This document shows positions 22,788 to 31,053 of a stretch of DNA of 33,219 nt, piece by piece; within the stretch, counting starts at the first letter, position 1, and each line of letters begins with the position of its first letter. The notes below the pieces were generated by a model. The model was not told where the DNA came from, did no database searches, and worked only from the letters and a program-made list of their open reading frames with translations. This DNA is from Gemmatimonadales bacterium (GTDB taxonomy: Bacteria; Gemmatimonadota; Gemmatimonadetes; Palauibacterales; Palauibacteraceae), in NCBI GenBank assembly GCA_009841005.1, contig VXMR01000023.1:1-33219 (forward strand), read 5' to 3'. A program made the position numbers and the translations under genes.

Positions 22788-23578
22788 CACAGCCTCCCGA
22801 TGAGGGACCGCAGACGCAGCGCCCACACCCGCCACACCGCCTCACGCACGATGGCCCCCGACATCTTGCTCTGCCCGACGCGACGGTCGGTGAACACGAT
22901 GGGGACTTCCCCGACGCGGAACCCCTTCTTCCATGCGCGGAAGTTCATTTCGATCTGGAATGTGTACCCGGTCGACCCCACGCGGTCGAGGTCGATCGTC
23001 TCCAACACGCGGCGCGCGAAGCACTTGAAGCCGCTCGTGGAATCGGCGAGGCGCAGGCCCGTGGCGATGCGCGCGTACTTGTTCGCGTAGTAGCTGAGGA
23101 GCAGGCGCGACATGGGCCAGTTGATGACGTTCACCCCGGCAGTATAACGGGATCCGACGACGACATCGAAGCGGTCGGCCGCGGCGATCATGTCGGAAAT
23201 ATATCGCGCGTCGTGCGATCCGTCGGCGTCCATCTCGAAGATCCACTCGAAATCCCGCTTGAGCGCCCAGCGGAACCCCGCGATGTAGGCGGTCCCGAGC
23301 CCCAACTTCCCTTCCCTGTGCAGCACGTTCACGCGCGGCTCCGCCGCGGCGAGCGAGTCGACGAGAGCGCCCGTGCCATCGGGAGATGCGTCATCGACGA
23401 CGAGGACCGAGAGCCGGGAGTCCTGCGCGAGAACGCGCTCGACGATCCCGGCGATCGAATCGATCTCGTTGTACGTAGGCAGGATGACCAGGCCGCGCCC
23501 ACCGTCTGCGGGAGCGGAAGCGGGACTGCGGCCGCGGCCGGAATCGGCGAGCGGGGCGATGGGTCGTTCGGGGTTCAT
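22787..23578 (-). CDS. Polyprenyl-phosphate mannosyltransferase-like GT2 (DPM1 family)
   Basis: The 263-aa protein is a GT-A fold family 2 glycosyltransferase close to dolichol-phosphate mannose synthase. It has LVILPTYNEIDSI, the nucleotide-binding VVDDASPDGTG, the metal-binding EMDADGSHD, and the DPM-type blocks STSGFKCFARRVLE and GYTFQIEMNF, then FTDRRVGQSKMSG. Such enzymes move a sugar from GDP-mannose or a similar donor to a polyprenyl phosphate carrier at the cytoplasmic face. It has no long C-terminal membrane region, so it is probably a peripheral enzyme. The carrier-linked sugar would be the donor for membrane GT-C enzymes such as the two large membrane proteins encoded upstream. The exact sugar is not determinable. 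Confidence 0.88.
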   Translation of the reverse strand: MNPERPIAPLADSGRGRSPASAPADGGRGLVILPTYNEIDSIAGIVERVLAQDSRLSVLVVDDASPDGTGALVDSLAAAEPRVNVLHREGKLGLGTAYIAGFRWALKRDFEWIFEMDADGSHDARYISDMIAAADRFDVVVGSRYTAGVNVINWPMSRLLLSYYANKYARIATGLRLADSTSGFKCFARRVLETIDLDRVGSTGYTFQIEMNFRAWKKGFRVGEVPIVFTDRRVGQSKMSGAIVREAVWRVWALRLRSLIGRL

Positions 23579-23590
23579 CAGGCCGGGAAC

Positions 23591-24595
23591 CTATCGACCC
23601 TCGGGCGGATCCCGCATCCAGGGATCCTCATTTCGTGTGCCTCCCGCGGAGCGCAGGAGGGCGAGGGCCAGACCGAAGGACACCAACTCCGCGGCGGTCG
23701 TCCAGAGGCGGGCCGCCAGCGCAAGCGCCGCGGCGGGCCCTGCCGGAATGGCAGTCGTCGCGGCCAGGAGGCCGACGATCGCGCCCTCGCGGACGACCAG
23801 CCCTCCGGGCGCCACCAGAGCCAGGTAGCCCACCACGTAGGATCCCGCGAAGACGCCGAGCGCGGCCCCGAAGCCGACGGCATTTTCGAGGACCAGACCT
23901 TCGAGCAACGCCAGGAATCCGAGTCCGTGGAGGGGCCAGATCAGGAGGCTTCCGACGACGGCGCGGCACAGCATTTTCCCATCCGGTTCGGCATCGCCAT
24001 GCTCCTTCGTCTCGCCTAGCAGGCGACGCCCCAGCCGTATGACGAAGCGGAGCACGGGCGGCGTGAGCGCGGCGGCGAGGACGATGCCGCCCGCGACCAG
24101 CGGCCAGCGGCCCACGCCCTCGAACGCCCGGGTGCCGAGCAACGCGACGGCCAGCGCGATGCCCGTGACGAGAATCGCGGACTGGAAGGCGATCAGCGTG
24201 GCAAAGGCCGTCGCACCGGAATCGCCTCGACCCCGCACGTAGGCCACCAACCCGGTGACCTGCCAGATCTTTCCCGGGATGTAGCGGCCGAGATTGGAAC
24301 CGAGCCACGCCGCGGTGGCTTCCGGAACCCCTGCCCTGCCGCCCGCGGCCCGGAACAGCCACGCCCAGACCGCCCCGCTCGCACAGAGGGCAGCGGCCTC
24401 GCATCCAACCGCCACGGCCAGCCAAGGGGGCCGCACGTGCCAGGCGGAGAGGCCCGATGCCTGGAGATCCTCCCACGCCGGCCAACTGCCCGACAGCGCC
24501 AGGCCGACCGCGGCCAGAGCGGCGAGGAGAAAGACGGCGCTCCCGAGCGCGACCCACCGCCGGCCCGGTGTCGCCCCGGCGCGGTCCGCGGTCAC
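23591..24595 (-). CDS. YbhN / lysylphosphatidylglycerol synthase transmembrane-type protein (UPF0104)
   Basis: The 334-aa product is mostly hydrophobic (about eight helices) and carries the family signature LGRYIPGKIWQVTGLVAYVRGRG and the later block FAGSYVVGYLALVAPGGLVVREGAIVGLL. Members of this fold (LPG_synthase_TM, AglD/YbhN) are membrane proteins often found beside glycosyltransferases and proposed to act as lipid flippases; the soluble aminoacyl transferase domain of MprF is absent here. The start is GTG at 24595 in a 4-nt overlap with the upstream gene. Function in moving a lipid-linked sugar or phospholipid is inference from the family and its neighbours, notably the DPM1-like enzyme 12 nt downstream. 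Confidence 0.8.
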   Translation of the reverse strand: MTADRAGATPGRRWVALGSAVFLLAALAAVGLALSGSWPAWEDLQASGLSAWHVRPPWLAVAVGCEAAALCASGAVWAWLFRAAGGRAGVPEATAAWLGSNLGRYIPGKIWQVTGLVAYVRGRGDSGATAFATLIAFQSAILVTGIALAVALLGTRAFEGVGRWPLVAGGIVLAAALTPPVLRFVIRLGRRLLGETKEHGDAEPDGKMLCRAVVGSLLIWPLHGLGFLALLEGLVLENAVGFGAALGVFAGSYVVGYLALVAPGGLVVREGAIVGLLAATTAIPAGPAAALALAARLWTTAAELVSFGLALALLRSAGGTRNEDPWMRDPPEGR

Positions 24596-27021
24596 GCCTC
24601 CGATCCTCGGGGTCGATGCCGCCAGGAGATCAGGATGCTCAATGTCAGCCCGACGATGGTGAGGAGACTGATCCAGACGCTGAGACTGAAGGGAGGGCTC
24701 CGGTACTCGAAGGTCAGTTCATGCGTCCCGGCAGGGATTTCGACGCCGCGGAACGCCGTATTCACCCGCCACACCACCGCCTCTTCTCCGTCGAGAAAGG
24801 CCTTCCAGCGCTCATGATGGATCTCGCTCACCGCGAGAAGGCCCGCGCGATCCGACACGACCTCCAGGACAACGCGATCCGGCTCGTAGCGAACGAGCGA
24901 CGCGCTCCCCTGCCCTGCCGCCGGAGCTTCGGCGCCCGCCCGCTCTTCGACGATCGTCAATCGCGCCGGATCTGCAACCTCAAGCGTTCGGGCGATGGCG
25001 GCGGCGGTATCGTCAACCATTTCCAGGCCGGCCGGGAAGTAGGCGTACGGAAGCTCCGAGGGCAGTTCATAGAGCTGACGCCCGTCCGCCTCCGCGATCG
25101 ATTCGGCACCTTCCTGTGGGCTCGGCATGATGAGATACCGGACGTTCAGCAACCGGCGAACGACCGGAGCCACGAGCAGTCTCTGGTCCGGCGTGATTCC
25201 TCCCACGAGTCTCGCGTACGGGCGCAGGAGGAACTTCTGAAGCCCGCTCGCCGACGACACGCCGTAGTAGGCGAGTTCGTTCGGACGATAGTTGTCGGTC
25301 CCGCCGTTCAGCGTGAGGAACTGCTCCAGGAGGCGTCGGTCCGGTGCCCAGACGCGCTCCCCGGCCTCCGAGTTCTCGTACAGGGTCTCGATGATGGGGT
25401 CGGTCGCGAGCGCGGCGTCGGCCTCCTGCACCCTCAGGTAGCGCGCATCCACGCGCCACAGGTCCATGATCCCGAAGGCGAGCACGACGACCAGCGTCCA
25501 GGTGGCGAAGCTGTGGCGCGCCACGCCCCAGGCGGCGCCCCAGGCGAGACCGAATCCCGCGAGGAGGAACAGGCCGTTGAGACGCAGCGCGTCGATCGAA
25601 ACCGCCGACGGCTGACGCGGCCATCCCTCGGGATACCACGAGAGCAGGACGAAGTTGGCTAACCCCTGCGGGTTGAGCACCGCTGCGACGCCGAGCAGAA
25701 GAACCGGCCCCCCGAGCAGGAGCACGGGCCATGGCGGACGGCGCGCCGCGGCAGCGCTTGCAGTCACATCGTCCGAACCGGCTTCGCCGGCGGCACGACG
25801 GTTCAGTGCCGCCTCCCAGCCGTAGGCGGCGAGCAGCGCGACGAATACGGTCACCGGACCCAGCATCATCGACGGGGCCCGCAGGCTCGACATCATGGGC
25901 AGCAGCGTATACGCGATCCGGTGCACGGGTGTCGCGGCCCCGAGCGCGAACAGAACGCCGAGCACGCTGGCGCCGGCGAGGAACCACACGACCCGTCTCC
26001 GATCGCGATCCAGCGCACGGCCGAAGGCGGCCGAGATGCCGAGAATCGCGAGCGCGAGCGGGACGGCGCCGAGGTATTCCGTATGCAGCTTGATCGGGTT
26101 CTGCCCCCAATAGGACCCCGGGAGCGACCCGATGAGATCCGGCAGGAAGAATGCCGTAAGCTCCTGTGGCGGCAGCGCCCAGGAGGCGGCGAATTCGTAG
26201 CCGCGCTCGCTGGCCGCGCGGGTGACGTGTTCGAGTGCCGTCAGGGTCGGAAAGAACTGGGGGGCGGCGACCAGAACCGCCGCCACATTGGCGAGGGTGA
26301 ACCACGCGACAGGGCGAACGTACACCCTCCAAGGCGCCGCGGCCGACACCGGTCGCGGGAGCCGGAACGCCACGTGGTACACAAAGAAGGCCGCCAGCGC
26401 GAGGCTGGAGAAGTACATCATCTGCACGTGCGCCGAGAACGTCTGCGCCGCGATTACGAAGGCCAGACCGGCGAACCAGCGGAACTCGTTCCTCTCCAAC
26501 CCGCGGTTGAGCAGGCCGAGCGCCAGCGGAATGAGCGTCATCGTGAACATTCGCCCATCCTGTCCTCCGAACAGGTGGGACGTGACATAGCCCGCGAGGA
26601 GGAACGAAGCTCCGCACACCGCGGCCGATGCCGGCCGAAGTCGGAAGGAACGTCCGAGGAAGTAGCCGAACGCGCCGCTCAAGAACGTGTGCAGAACGAA
26701 GGTCCAGCCGATGGCGCGGTGCAGCGGCAGCAGGAAATAGAGGATCGTCGACGGATAGAAGATGGGCCCCGGCAGGATCGCGACGAACGGCATGCCGCCG
26801 TAGACGTGCGGGACCCAGAGCGGCACGCCGCGCCCCGCGAGGATCTCGTCCACGTAGAACCGGCGCAGCGAGATCCCCTCGAACAGCATGTCCGACCCGA
26901 AGAGAAGCCGTTCCGGATCGAAAACGAAGTCGCGGTAGAAGAGCACCGTGACGAGCGCCGCCCCGGCGAGGAACCACCAGACCGTATAGTCCCGGTCTCT
27001 TGCGGGCGTCGCCGAATCCAT
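24592..27021 (-). CDS. YfhO-family membrane protein (GT-C-like glycosyltransferase)
   Basis: The 809-aa protein has about twelve membrane helices over residues 15-510, followed by a soluble C-terminal domain and one final helix near residue 785. The N-terminal loop LFGSDMLFEGISLRRFYVDEILAGRGVPLWVPHVYGGMPF is typical of the YfhO family, with an acidic residue in the first extracytoplasmic loop as in GT-C enzymes. YfhO of Gram-positive bacteria adds sugar to lipoteichoic acid using a prenyl-phosphate-linked donor; this gene lies two genes from a DPM1-like enzyme that could make such a donor. The ATG at 27021 shares one base with the stop of the broken methyltransferase (TGATG). The substrate is unknown. 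Confidence 0.83.
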   Translation of the reverse strand: MDSATPARDRDYTVWWFLAGAALVTVLFYRDFVFDPERLLFGSDMLFEGISLRRFYVDEILAGRGVPLWVPHVYGGMPFVAILPGPIFYPSTILYFLLPLHRAIGWTFVLHTFLSGAFGYFLGRSFRLRPASAAVCGASFLLAGYVTSHLFGGQDGRMFTMTLIPLALGLLNRGLERNEFRWFAGLAFVIAAQTFSAHVQMMYFSSLALAAFFVYHVAFRLPRPVSAAAPWRVYVRPVAWFTLANVAAVLVAAPQFFPTLTALEHVTRAASERGYEFAASWALPPQELTAFFLPDLIGSLPGSYWGQNPIKLHTEYLGAVPLALAILGISAAFGRALDRDRRRVVWFLAGASVLGVLFALGAATPVHRIAYTLLPMMSSLRAPSMMLGPVTVFVALLAAYGWEAALNRRAAGEAGSDDVTASAAAARRPPWPVLLLGGPVLLLGVAAVLNPQGLANFVLLSWYPEGWPRQPSAVSIDALRLNGLFLLAGFGLAWGAAWGVARHSFATWTLVVVLAFGIMDLWRVDARYLRVQEADAALATDPIIETLYENSEAGERVWAPDRRLLEQFLTLNGGTDNYRPNELAYYGVSSASGLQKFLLRPYARLVGGITPDQRLLVAPVVRRLLNVRYLIMPSPQEGAESIAEADGRQLYELPSELPYAYFPAGLEMVDDTAAAIARTLEVADPARLTIVEERAGAEAPAAGQGSASLVRYEPDRVVLEVVSDRAGLLAVSEIHHERWKAFLDGEEAVVWRVNTAFRGVEIPAGTHELTFEYRSPPFSLSVWISLLTIVGLTLSILISWRHRPRGSEA

Positions 27022-27381
27022 CAGGGCCTACGGGCGATCGCCATCAGGTTCTTGCCCAGCGGCGGATTCAACCAGCGCGCTCAAACGCCCGTGACCGGCA
27101 TCACAACCCGGTCGTGCAGGCTCACCTTTCCCGGACTCAACTCCTGGCGCAGGACGCGGCAGACCGCGAAACACGCGGAGCATTCCGACGATGTCCCGGT
27201 ACGCGAGCCGGACCGAAACAAAGCCGGCCAGGTTCGGTGCGAAGATGCGGAGAATATCGGGATGGTACCGGACGGCGGAGGACATCGCCTCAAGATCTCT
27301 GCCCGGGTAGTCATGAATTCCCGACGCGGCCCTGTCCGGCGCTTCCCATGCGCGCGAGCTTCGACTCCCATGCTGCTTCAT
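27021..27381 (-). pseudogene. Broken class I SAM methyltransferase (internal deletion, frameshift, in-frame stop)
   Basis: No intact gene is present, but pieces of one methyltransferase can be read in order. From the ATG at 27381 comes the family N-terminus (HDYPGRDLEAMSSAVRYH, then FAPNLAG), directly joined to a late segment (FVSVRLAYRDIVGML), so the SAM-binding core between them is missing. Near 27168-27183 the frame must shift by one to continue (VCRVLRQELSPGKVSLHDRV, then VMPVTGV). TGA at 27083-27081 interrupts, where TGG would fit, and the same frame then gives the typical C-terminus NPPLGKNLMAIARRP and a stop at 27023-27021. Third codon positions stay GC-rich along exactly this path. 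The start overlaps the upstream stop as ATGA and the end overlaps the downstream ATG as TGATG, as expected for a once functional operon member. About half of a normal-length (some 240 aa) gene is left. Confidence 0.8.
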
Positions 27382-28886
27382 TCGATTTCCGCCGTCGCCG
27401 GCAGGAGTCGCAGGATCACGGTAACCGGTTCCCCGCTCTCATAGACCACTTCAAAGCGGCTCGAAAAGGCGCGAATGGCGGGGATCAGGTATCGTCCCGT
27501 TGTCCCGCTCACCTGGTCCACAACTACGTAGCTCGCGCCCATCGCCTCGAGACCCTCCATAACGGTCGCCGGATCGGCCGAGAAGGGATACACGTCCCCT
27601 CGACGGCGTGAATACCGGAAGAAGAGACGCGGCTTACGGTTCGCGATCACGGCTTCCGGCGGTGTGTTGTCTCGGGCCCACTGGGCTGCGGCGTACAGAC
27701 TTGACGAGGCCGGCGGGTCGCATGGGCGCCCAACACGGTGGGACGCCGCACAGGCCAACCGACCTGGCGTTACCTCAACGACCCATGCGAACCCGAGGAT
27801 CGCAATCAGCGCCGGGCCGGCCCACCGGAGCCAGCGGCTGAACGATGGTAGCGGGACTCTCCAGACCGCCGCGAGCGCCAATAGCAGGAGGACCGGAAAA
27901 AGCGGCAGGAGGAAGCGTTGGTCCGTCCAGACGGACGGCCAGAGGGCGATCAGGCCGGCATAGAGGATTGTATAGATCTCCGGAGCTCCAAGGCATTCGC
28001 GCGCCGCCTGCGCCCACCCAACCAGCGCGGCCAACGACACCACGATTCCCACAAGAATCCGACCGCCCCCCACATCGCTGGCGGGACCGAACAACATGGC
28101 CGGGAGGACGCTGCTTACGTAGGCCCAGCTGTTGGCGGCCCCACGCTCGATGAGCCCTTGGAGACTTACCGTTCCCTCACCGGGTGTGTAGGGGTCGCTG
28201 AGCAACAATTCGGCCAGGTATCCGGGCTGATCCGCCGCGGCCCAGCCCTGATAGAGCGCCCAGGCTGCCAGCGTACCAACAGCCACGCAGGCTGCCCACG
28301 CGGCCCGCCGGTAACGCCCCGACAGAAGCCACGCCAGCGGCAATGCGAGGAGAATCGCCATGCCTGCGGTGCGTGTCGCGAACGCTCCGACGCTGGCCGC
28401 CATGGCGAAGGCCGCACTGCGCCCATCCTCTTTCGTCGACAGCCAGAGAACCGTGACGGTTAGCAGCACCATCGGCCCTTCGCTGAGGATGTAGTGTCCG
28501 TACTCAAGCAGCGTGGGATTGGCGGCCAACAGTGCGGCGGCGGCGATCCCCGGTCCGGCACCCACCCACACTCGACCGAAGTGTGCCGTGGCCCAAACTG
28601 TGGTGGCCGTGAACAGCAGCATGGCGATCTTCGCCAGACCGACGCCACCGATCCAACCGAGCCCTGCAAGAAGAAGCGGAAGAAACGGCGGATAGCGCGC
28701 GTGCAGCGGCGTCCCGGGCAGGTGCAGGTCCCGATAGCCTTCTCCGCTCCGCAGCGCATCGCCGAGGATGAGGTAGCCCGCGTTGTCTCCCCCCGGAAAC
28801 AGCGTGGGTTCGAATACAAGGAACCCCAGGATGAGATGAAAAACCGCTAGCCCGAGCGCAGCCAGGCCAAAAGAATCGCGCATCAT
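27378..28886 (-). CDS. GT-C-like membrane glycosyltransferase (ArnT/PMT-type fold)
   Basis: The 502-aa product has about eleven hydrophobic segments and a C-terminal extracytoplasmic domain of about 120 residues. The first loop contains FPGGDNAGYLILGDAL, where the Asp is at the position of the catalytic acidic residue of GT-C enzymes, followed by the loop HLPGTPLHARYPPFLPLLLA, also typical. The family transfers sugars from polyprenyl-phosphate donors to lipids, proteins or glycans at the outer face of the inner membrane. It overlaps the GT4 gene upstream by 4 nt (ATGA) and the broken methyltransferase downstream by 4 nt. The sequence is less conserved than that of its neighbours, so the name is a fold-level assignment. 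Confidence 0.72.
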   Translation of the reverse strand: MMRDSFGLAALGLAVFHLILGFLVFEPTLFPGGDNAGYLILGDALRSGEGYRDLHLPGTPLHARYPPFLPLLLAGLGWIGGVGLAKIAMLLFTATTVWATAHFGRVWVGAGPGIAAAALLAANPTLLEYGHYILSEGPMVLLTVTVLWLSTKEDGRSAAFAMAASVGAFATRTAGMAILLALPLAWLLSGRYRRAAWAACVAVGTLAAWALYQGWAAADQPGYLAELLLSDPYTPGEGTVSLQGLIERGAANSWAYVSSVLPAMLFGPASDVGGGRILVGIVVSLAALVGWAQAARECLGAPEIYTILYAGLIALWPSVWTDQRFLLPLFPVLLLLALAAVWRVPLPSFSRWLRWAGPALIAILGFAWVVEVTPGRLACAASHRVGRPCDPPASSSLYAAAQWARDNTPPEAVIANRKPRLFFRYSRRRGDVYPFSADPATVMEGLEAMGASYVVVDQVSGTTGRYLIPAIRAFSSRFEVVYESGEPVTVILRLLPATAEIE

Positions 28887-30130
28887 TGAGGGGCGGCCGT
28901 GGCCGGTTTCGTCCCGCGCCGGGCAGCCACCGCACCCTCGTAGCGGTGCACGAGCCGGTCCACGACCCGGGGCAGTCCGAAGTGTTCGCGCATGTGGGCC
29001 CTTCCCTTCTCGACCCGGTCCCGTGCCGCGGCGGCGTCCTCGATGACCCGCATGATGGTGTCCGCCAGCGCGCCGGCGTCGCCGGGCGGCACGAGGAGTC
29101 CCGTCTCTCCGTGTCTCACGATGTCCGGGATTCCGCCGGCATCGGACGCGATCAAGGGCAGCCCGAACTCGAGCGCTTCCAGGAGAACCACGCCGAGTCC
29201 CTCCGTGTCGCCCTTGCCGTCCACGACCGCCGGCAGGACGAAGAGATCGCTCGTTCGGTACGCCTCGCCTAGCGCTTCCTCATCGACGCGGCCCGCGAAG
29301 TACACGGAGGGGTCGACGCCGACGCGGCGGGCCTCCGCCTCCAGCGGGCCGGCTTCGGGCCCCTCTCCGACCACCGTGAGGGTCGCGTCGACGCGCTCCC
29401 GGACGCGAGCCAGCGCCCGTATCAGGATATGCACGCCCTTCCGCTCCACAAGACGGCCCACGAAGAGGAGGCGCACGGGTCCCTCGCCCTCCAGCGGCTG
29501 CGCCTCGGCACCGGCACCGTCGGGCAGCGGTCGGTCGGAGATCGCCGAGCTGAAGGGGATCACGGGCACCTCGCGCGACGTGTACCGGGCCACGGCCGCG
29601 GCCGTCGCGGTCGAAATCGCCGTCACGGCGTCGGCGCTCTCGATCGACCAGCGCAGGAACGGCAGAGCCCAGCGGAGACGGCGTTCGATCCAGCGGATCT
29701 CGACGGAATAGAAGCTCGAGACCAGCGCCGTCCGCTCGGATGACGCCCGCGCGAGGGCGCCGAACCAGGCGTGCGGGACCGGCCAGTGCACATGGACAAC
29801 GTCGGGGGGGGATGATGTGCCGAGAGCAATCGATGCCAGGCTCCCGCCGATCATGTACCCCGGCAGGAGCGCGGCGTAGGCCGGACGGCGGCGGATGCGG
29901 TCCGGCGCGGTCTCCTCGTGGGTGAGGGTTTCGAGCGCGGCCGGGGCGTACCGGAAGCGGCGCACGGGAATGCCCCGCCACTCCGTCGCGCCCCCGCCCC
30001 GGTACGCGGGCGCGAGCACCTCCACCTCCAGGCCCCGGTCGCGCAGGCCGAGCAGCAGTCTTCCGAGCCAGGGGGTGATCACGTCGTCGTCGTCGCGCGG
30101 GAAGGCCGTGACGACATGGACCACCTTCAC
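28883..30130 (-). CDS. GT4-family glycosyltransferase
   Basis: The 415-aa product is a GT-B fold enzyme. Its N-terminal half begins VKVVHVVTAFPRDDDD and includes PDVVHVHWPVPHAWFG. The C-terminal half has LLFVGRLVERKGVHILIRAL, LTVVGEGPE and the EX7E nucleotide-sugar motif in EGLGVVLLEALEFGLPLIAS. Such retaining glycosyltransferases build cell-surface polysaccharide or lipid-linked oligosaccharide at the cytoplasmic face. The start is GTG at 30130, overlapping the upstream stop as GTGA; a far longer frame open to 30388 would run into the upstream gene and is rejected. The donor and acceptor sugars cannot be read from the sequence. Confidence 0.92.
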   Translation of the reverse strand: MKVVHVVTAFPRDDDDVITPWLGRLLLGLRDRGLEVEVLAPAYRGGGATEWRGIPVRRFRYAPAALETLTHEETAPDRIRRRPAYAALLPGYMIGGSLASIALGTSSPPDVVHVHWPVPHAWFGALARASSERTALVSSFYSVEIRWIERRLRWALPFLRWSIESADAVTAISTATAAAVARYTSREVPVIPFSSAISDRPLPDGAGAEAQPLEGEGPVRLLFVGRLVERKGVHILIRALARVRERVDATLTVVGEGPEAGPLEAEARRVGVDPSVYFAGRVDEEALGEAYRTSDLFVLPAVVDGKGDTEGLGVVLLEALEFGLPLIASDAGGIPDIVRHGETGLLVPPGDAGALADTIMRVIEDAAAARDRVEKGRAHMREHFGLPRVVDRLVHRYEGAVAARRGTKPATAAPQ

Positions 30131-31053
30131 TGCGGTCCGCTGCGCTTCAAGTCCTCGATCTCGTCCCGAAGCTGCGCCATCGTCTCCGCGAGGAAGCCGA
30201 GGATGAAGAGGAGAAGGCCTCCCACGACCAGGAGAAGCACGAGCGTGAGCAGCGGACGGTACCCGAGGCCGAACCCGAACCGCAGGACGAGCGCCGCGAG
30301 CCCGGTGGCGCAGCCAGCGGCGATCATCGCGAGGCCGCTCGTGCCGAAGAAGAGCAGCGGCTTGCGCCCGAACACGAGCTGGAACCACACGGAGACCATG
30401 TCCAGCATCCCGATCAGGATCCGCCGGCGCCCCGAGAACTTGGCCTCTCCGTGGCGTCTCGGGAGGAGGTCGATGTCCAGCTCGCCGAGCCGGTATCCCC
30501 GGGCGTGGGCGAGCACGACGAAGTAGCGGTGCCAGTCGTGCCGCAGCCTGAGGCCCGTGAGGACCTCGGCCCGAAACGCCTTCATGGAGTTGAGATCGCG
30601 CACCGGCACCTTGAAGATCGTGCGCGCGAGCCGGTTATAGACGGACGAGATGAAGTGCTTCTCGTAGCGGCCCATCTTGCGGCCCGCGACGAGGTCGTAG
30701 CCCTCGTCCAGCTTCGCCGCGAAGCGCGGGATCTCCTCGGTCGAATGCTGCAGGTCCGCGTCGAAGAGGACGAGATACTCGCCGCGGGCGGCTTCGGCGG
30801 CCGTGAGCATCGCCTCCGTCTTCCCCAGGTTCGCCCGGTGCCGAAGTACGACGGCTGCGCCGCCCAGCCCCGCCCGCGCGGCCGCCTCCTCGGCGGCTTC
30901 GGCCGTCCCGTCGCCGGAACCGTCGTCCACGAGGACGACCTCGGCCGCGAGGTCGTGCTTCGCGAACGTCGCCGCGAGTTCCGCGAACAGCTCGGGCATG
31001 TTCTCGGCTTCATCGTACGCCGGGACGAGCACCGAGATTGCCGGATCGCTCAT
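30127..31053 (-). CDS. GT2-family glycosyltransferase with two C-terminal membrane helices
   Basis: The 308-aa protein has a GT-A domain (ISVLVPAYDEAENMPEL, VVLVDDGSGDGT, and FDADLQHSTEEIP with the metal-binding DxD). Two membrane helices follow at about residues 225-280, then a short cytoplasmic coiled tail (AQLRDEIEDLKRS). This is the layout of ArnC/GtrB-like undecaprenyl-phosphate glycosyltransferases. The amphipathic segment FSGRRRILIGMLDMVSVWFQLVF sits just before the helices, as in that group. The ATG overlaps the rpoN stop by 4 nt. It probably makes a polyprenyl-phosphate-linked sugar for the membrane transferases encoded downstream. Confidence 0.9.
   Translation of the reverse strand: MSDPAISVLVPAYDEAENMPELFAELAATFAKHDLAAEVVLVDDGSGDGTAEAAEEAAARAGLGGAAVVLRHRANLGKTEAMLTAAEAARGEYLVLFDADLQHSTEEIPRFAAKLDEGYDLVAGRKMGRYEKHFISSVYNRLARTIFKVPVRDLNSMKAFRAEVLTGLRLRHDWHRYFVVLAHARGYRLGELDIDLLPRRHGEAKFSGRRRILIGMLDMVSVWFQLVFGRKPLLFFGTSGLAMIAAGCATGLAALVLRFGFGLGYRPLLTLVLLLVVGGLLLFILGFLAETMAQLRDEIEDLKRSGPQ

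Noticed and set aside
21873-22835. K+ channel start at 22835
   Set aside because: It would overlap the DPM1-like gene by 49 nt. The ATG at 22787 sits in a TGATG overlap like other junctions of this operon.
27028-27381. Intact 117-aa gene in the gap before the YfhO gene
   Set aside because: The first half is the N-terminus of a methyltransferase, but after about 27180 the coding signal moves to another frame and the rest of this frame has no family resemblance. A pseudogene explains all parts.
28883-30388. GT4 protein extended to a start at 30388
   Set aside because: The extra N-terminus overlaps the GT2 gene in another frame and is Arg/Pro-rich. The GTG at 30130 overlaps the GT2 stop and begins the conserved core.
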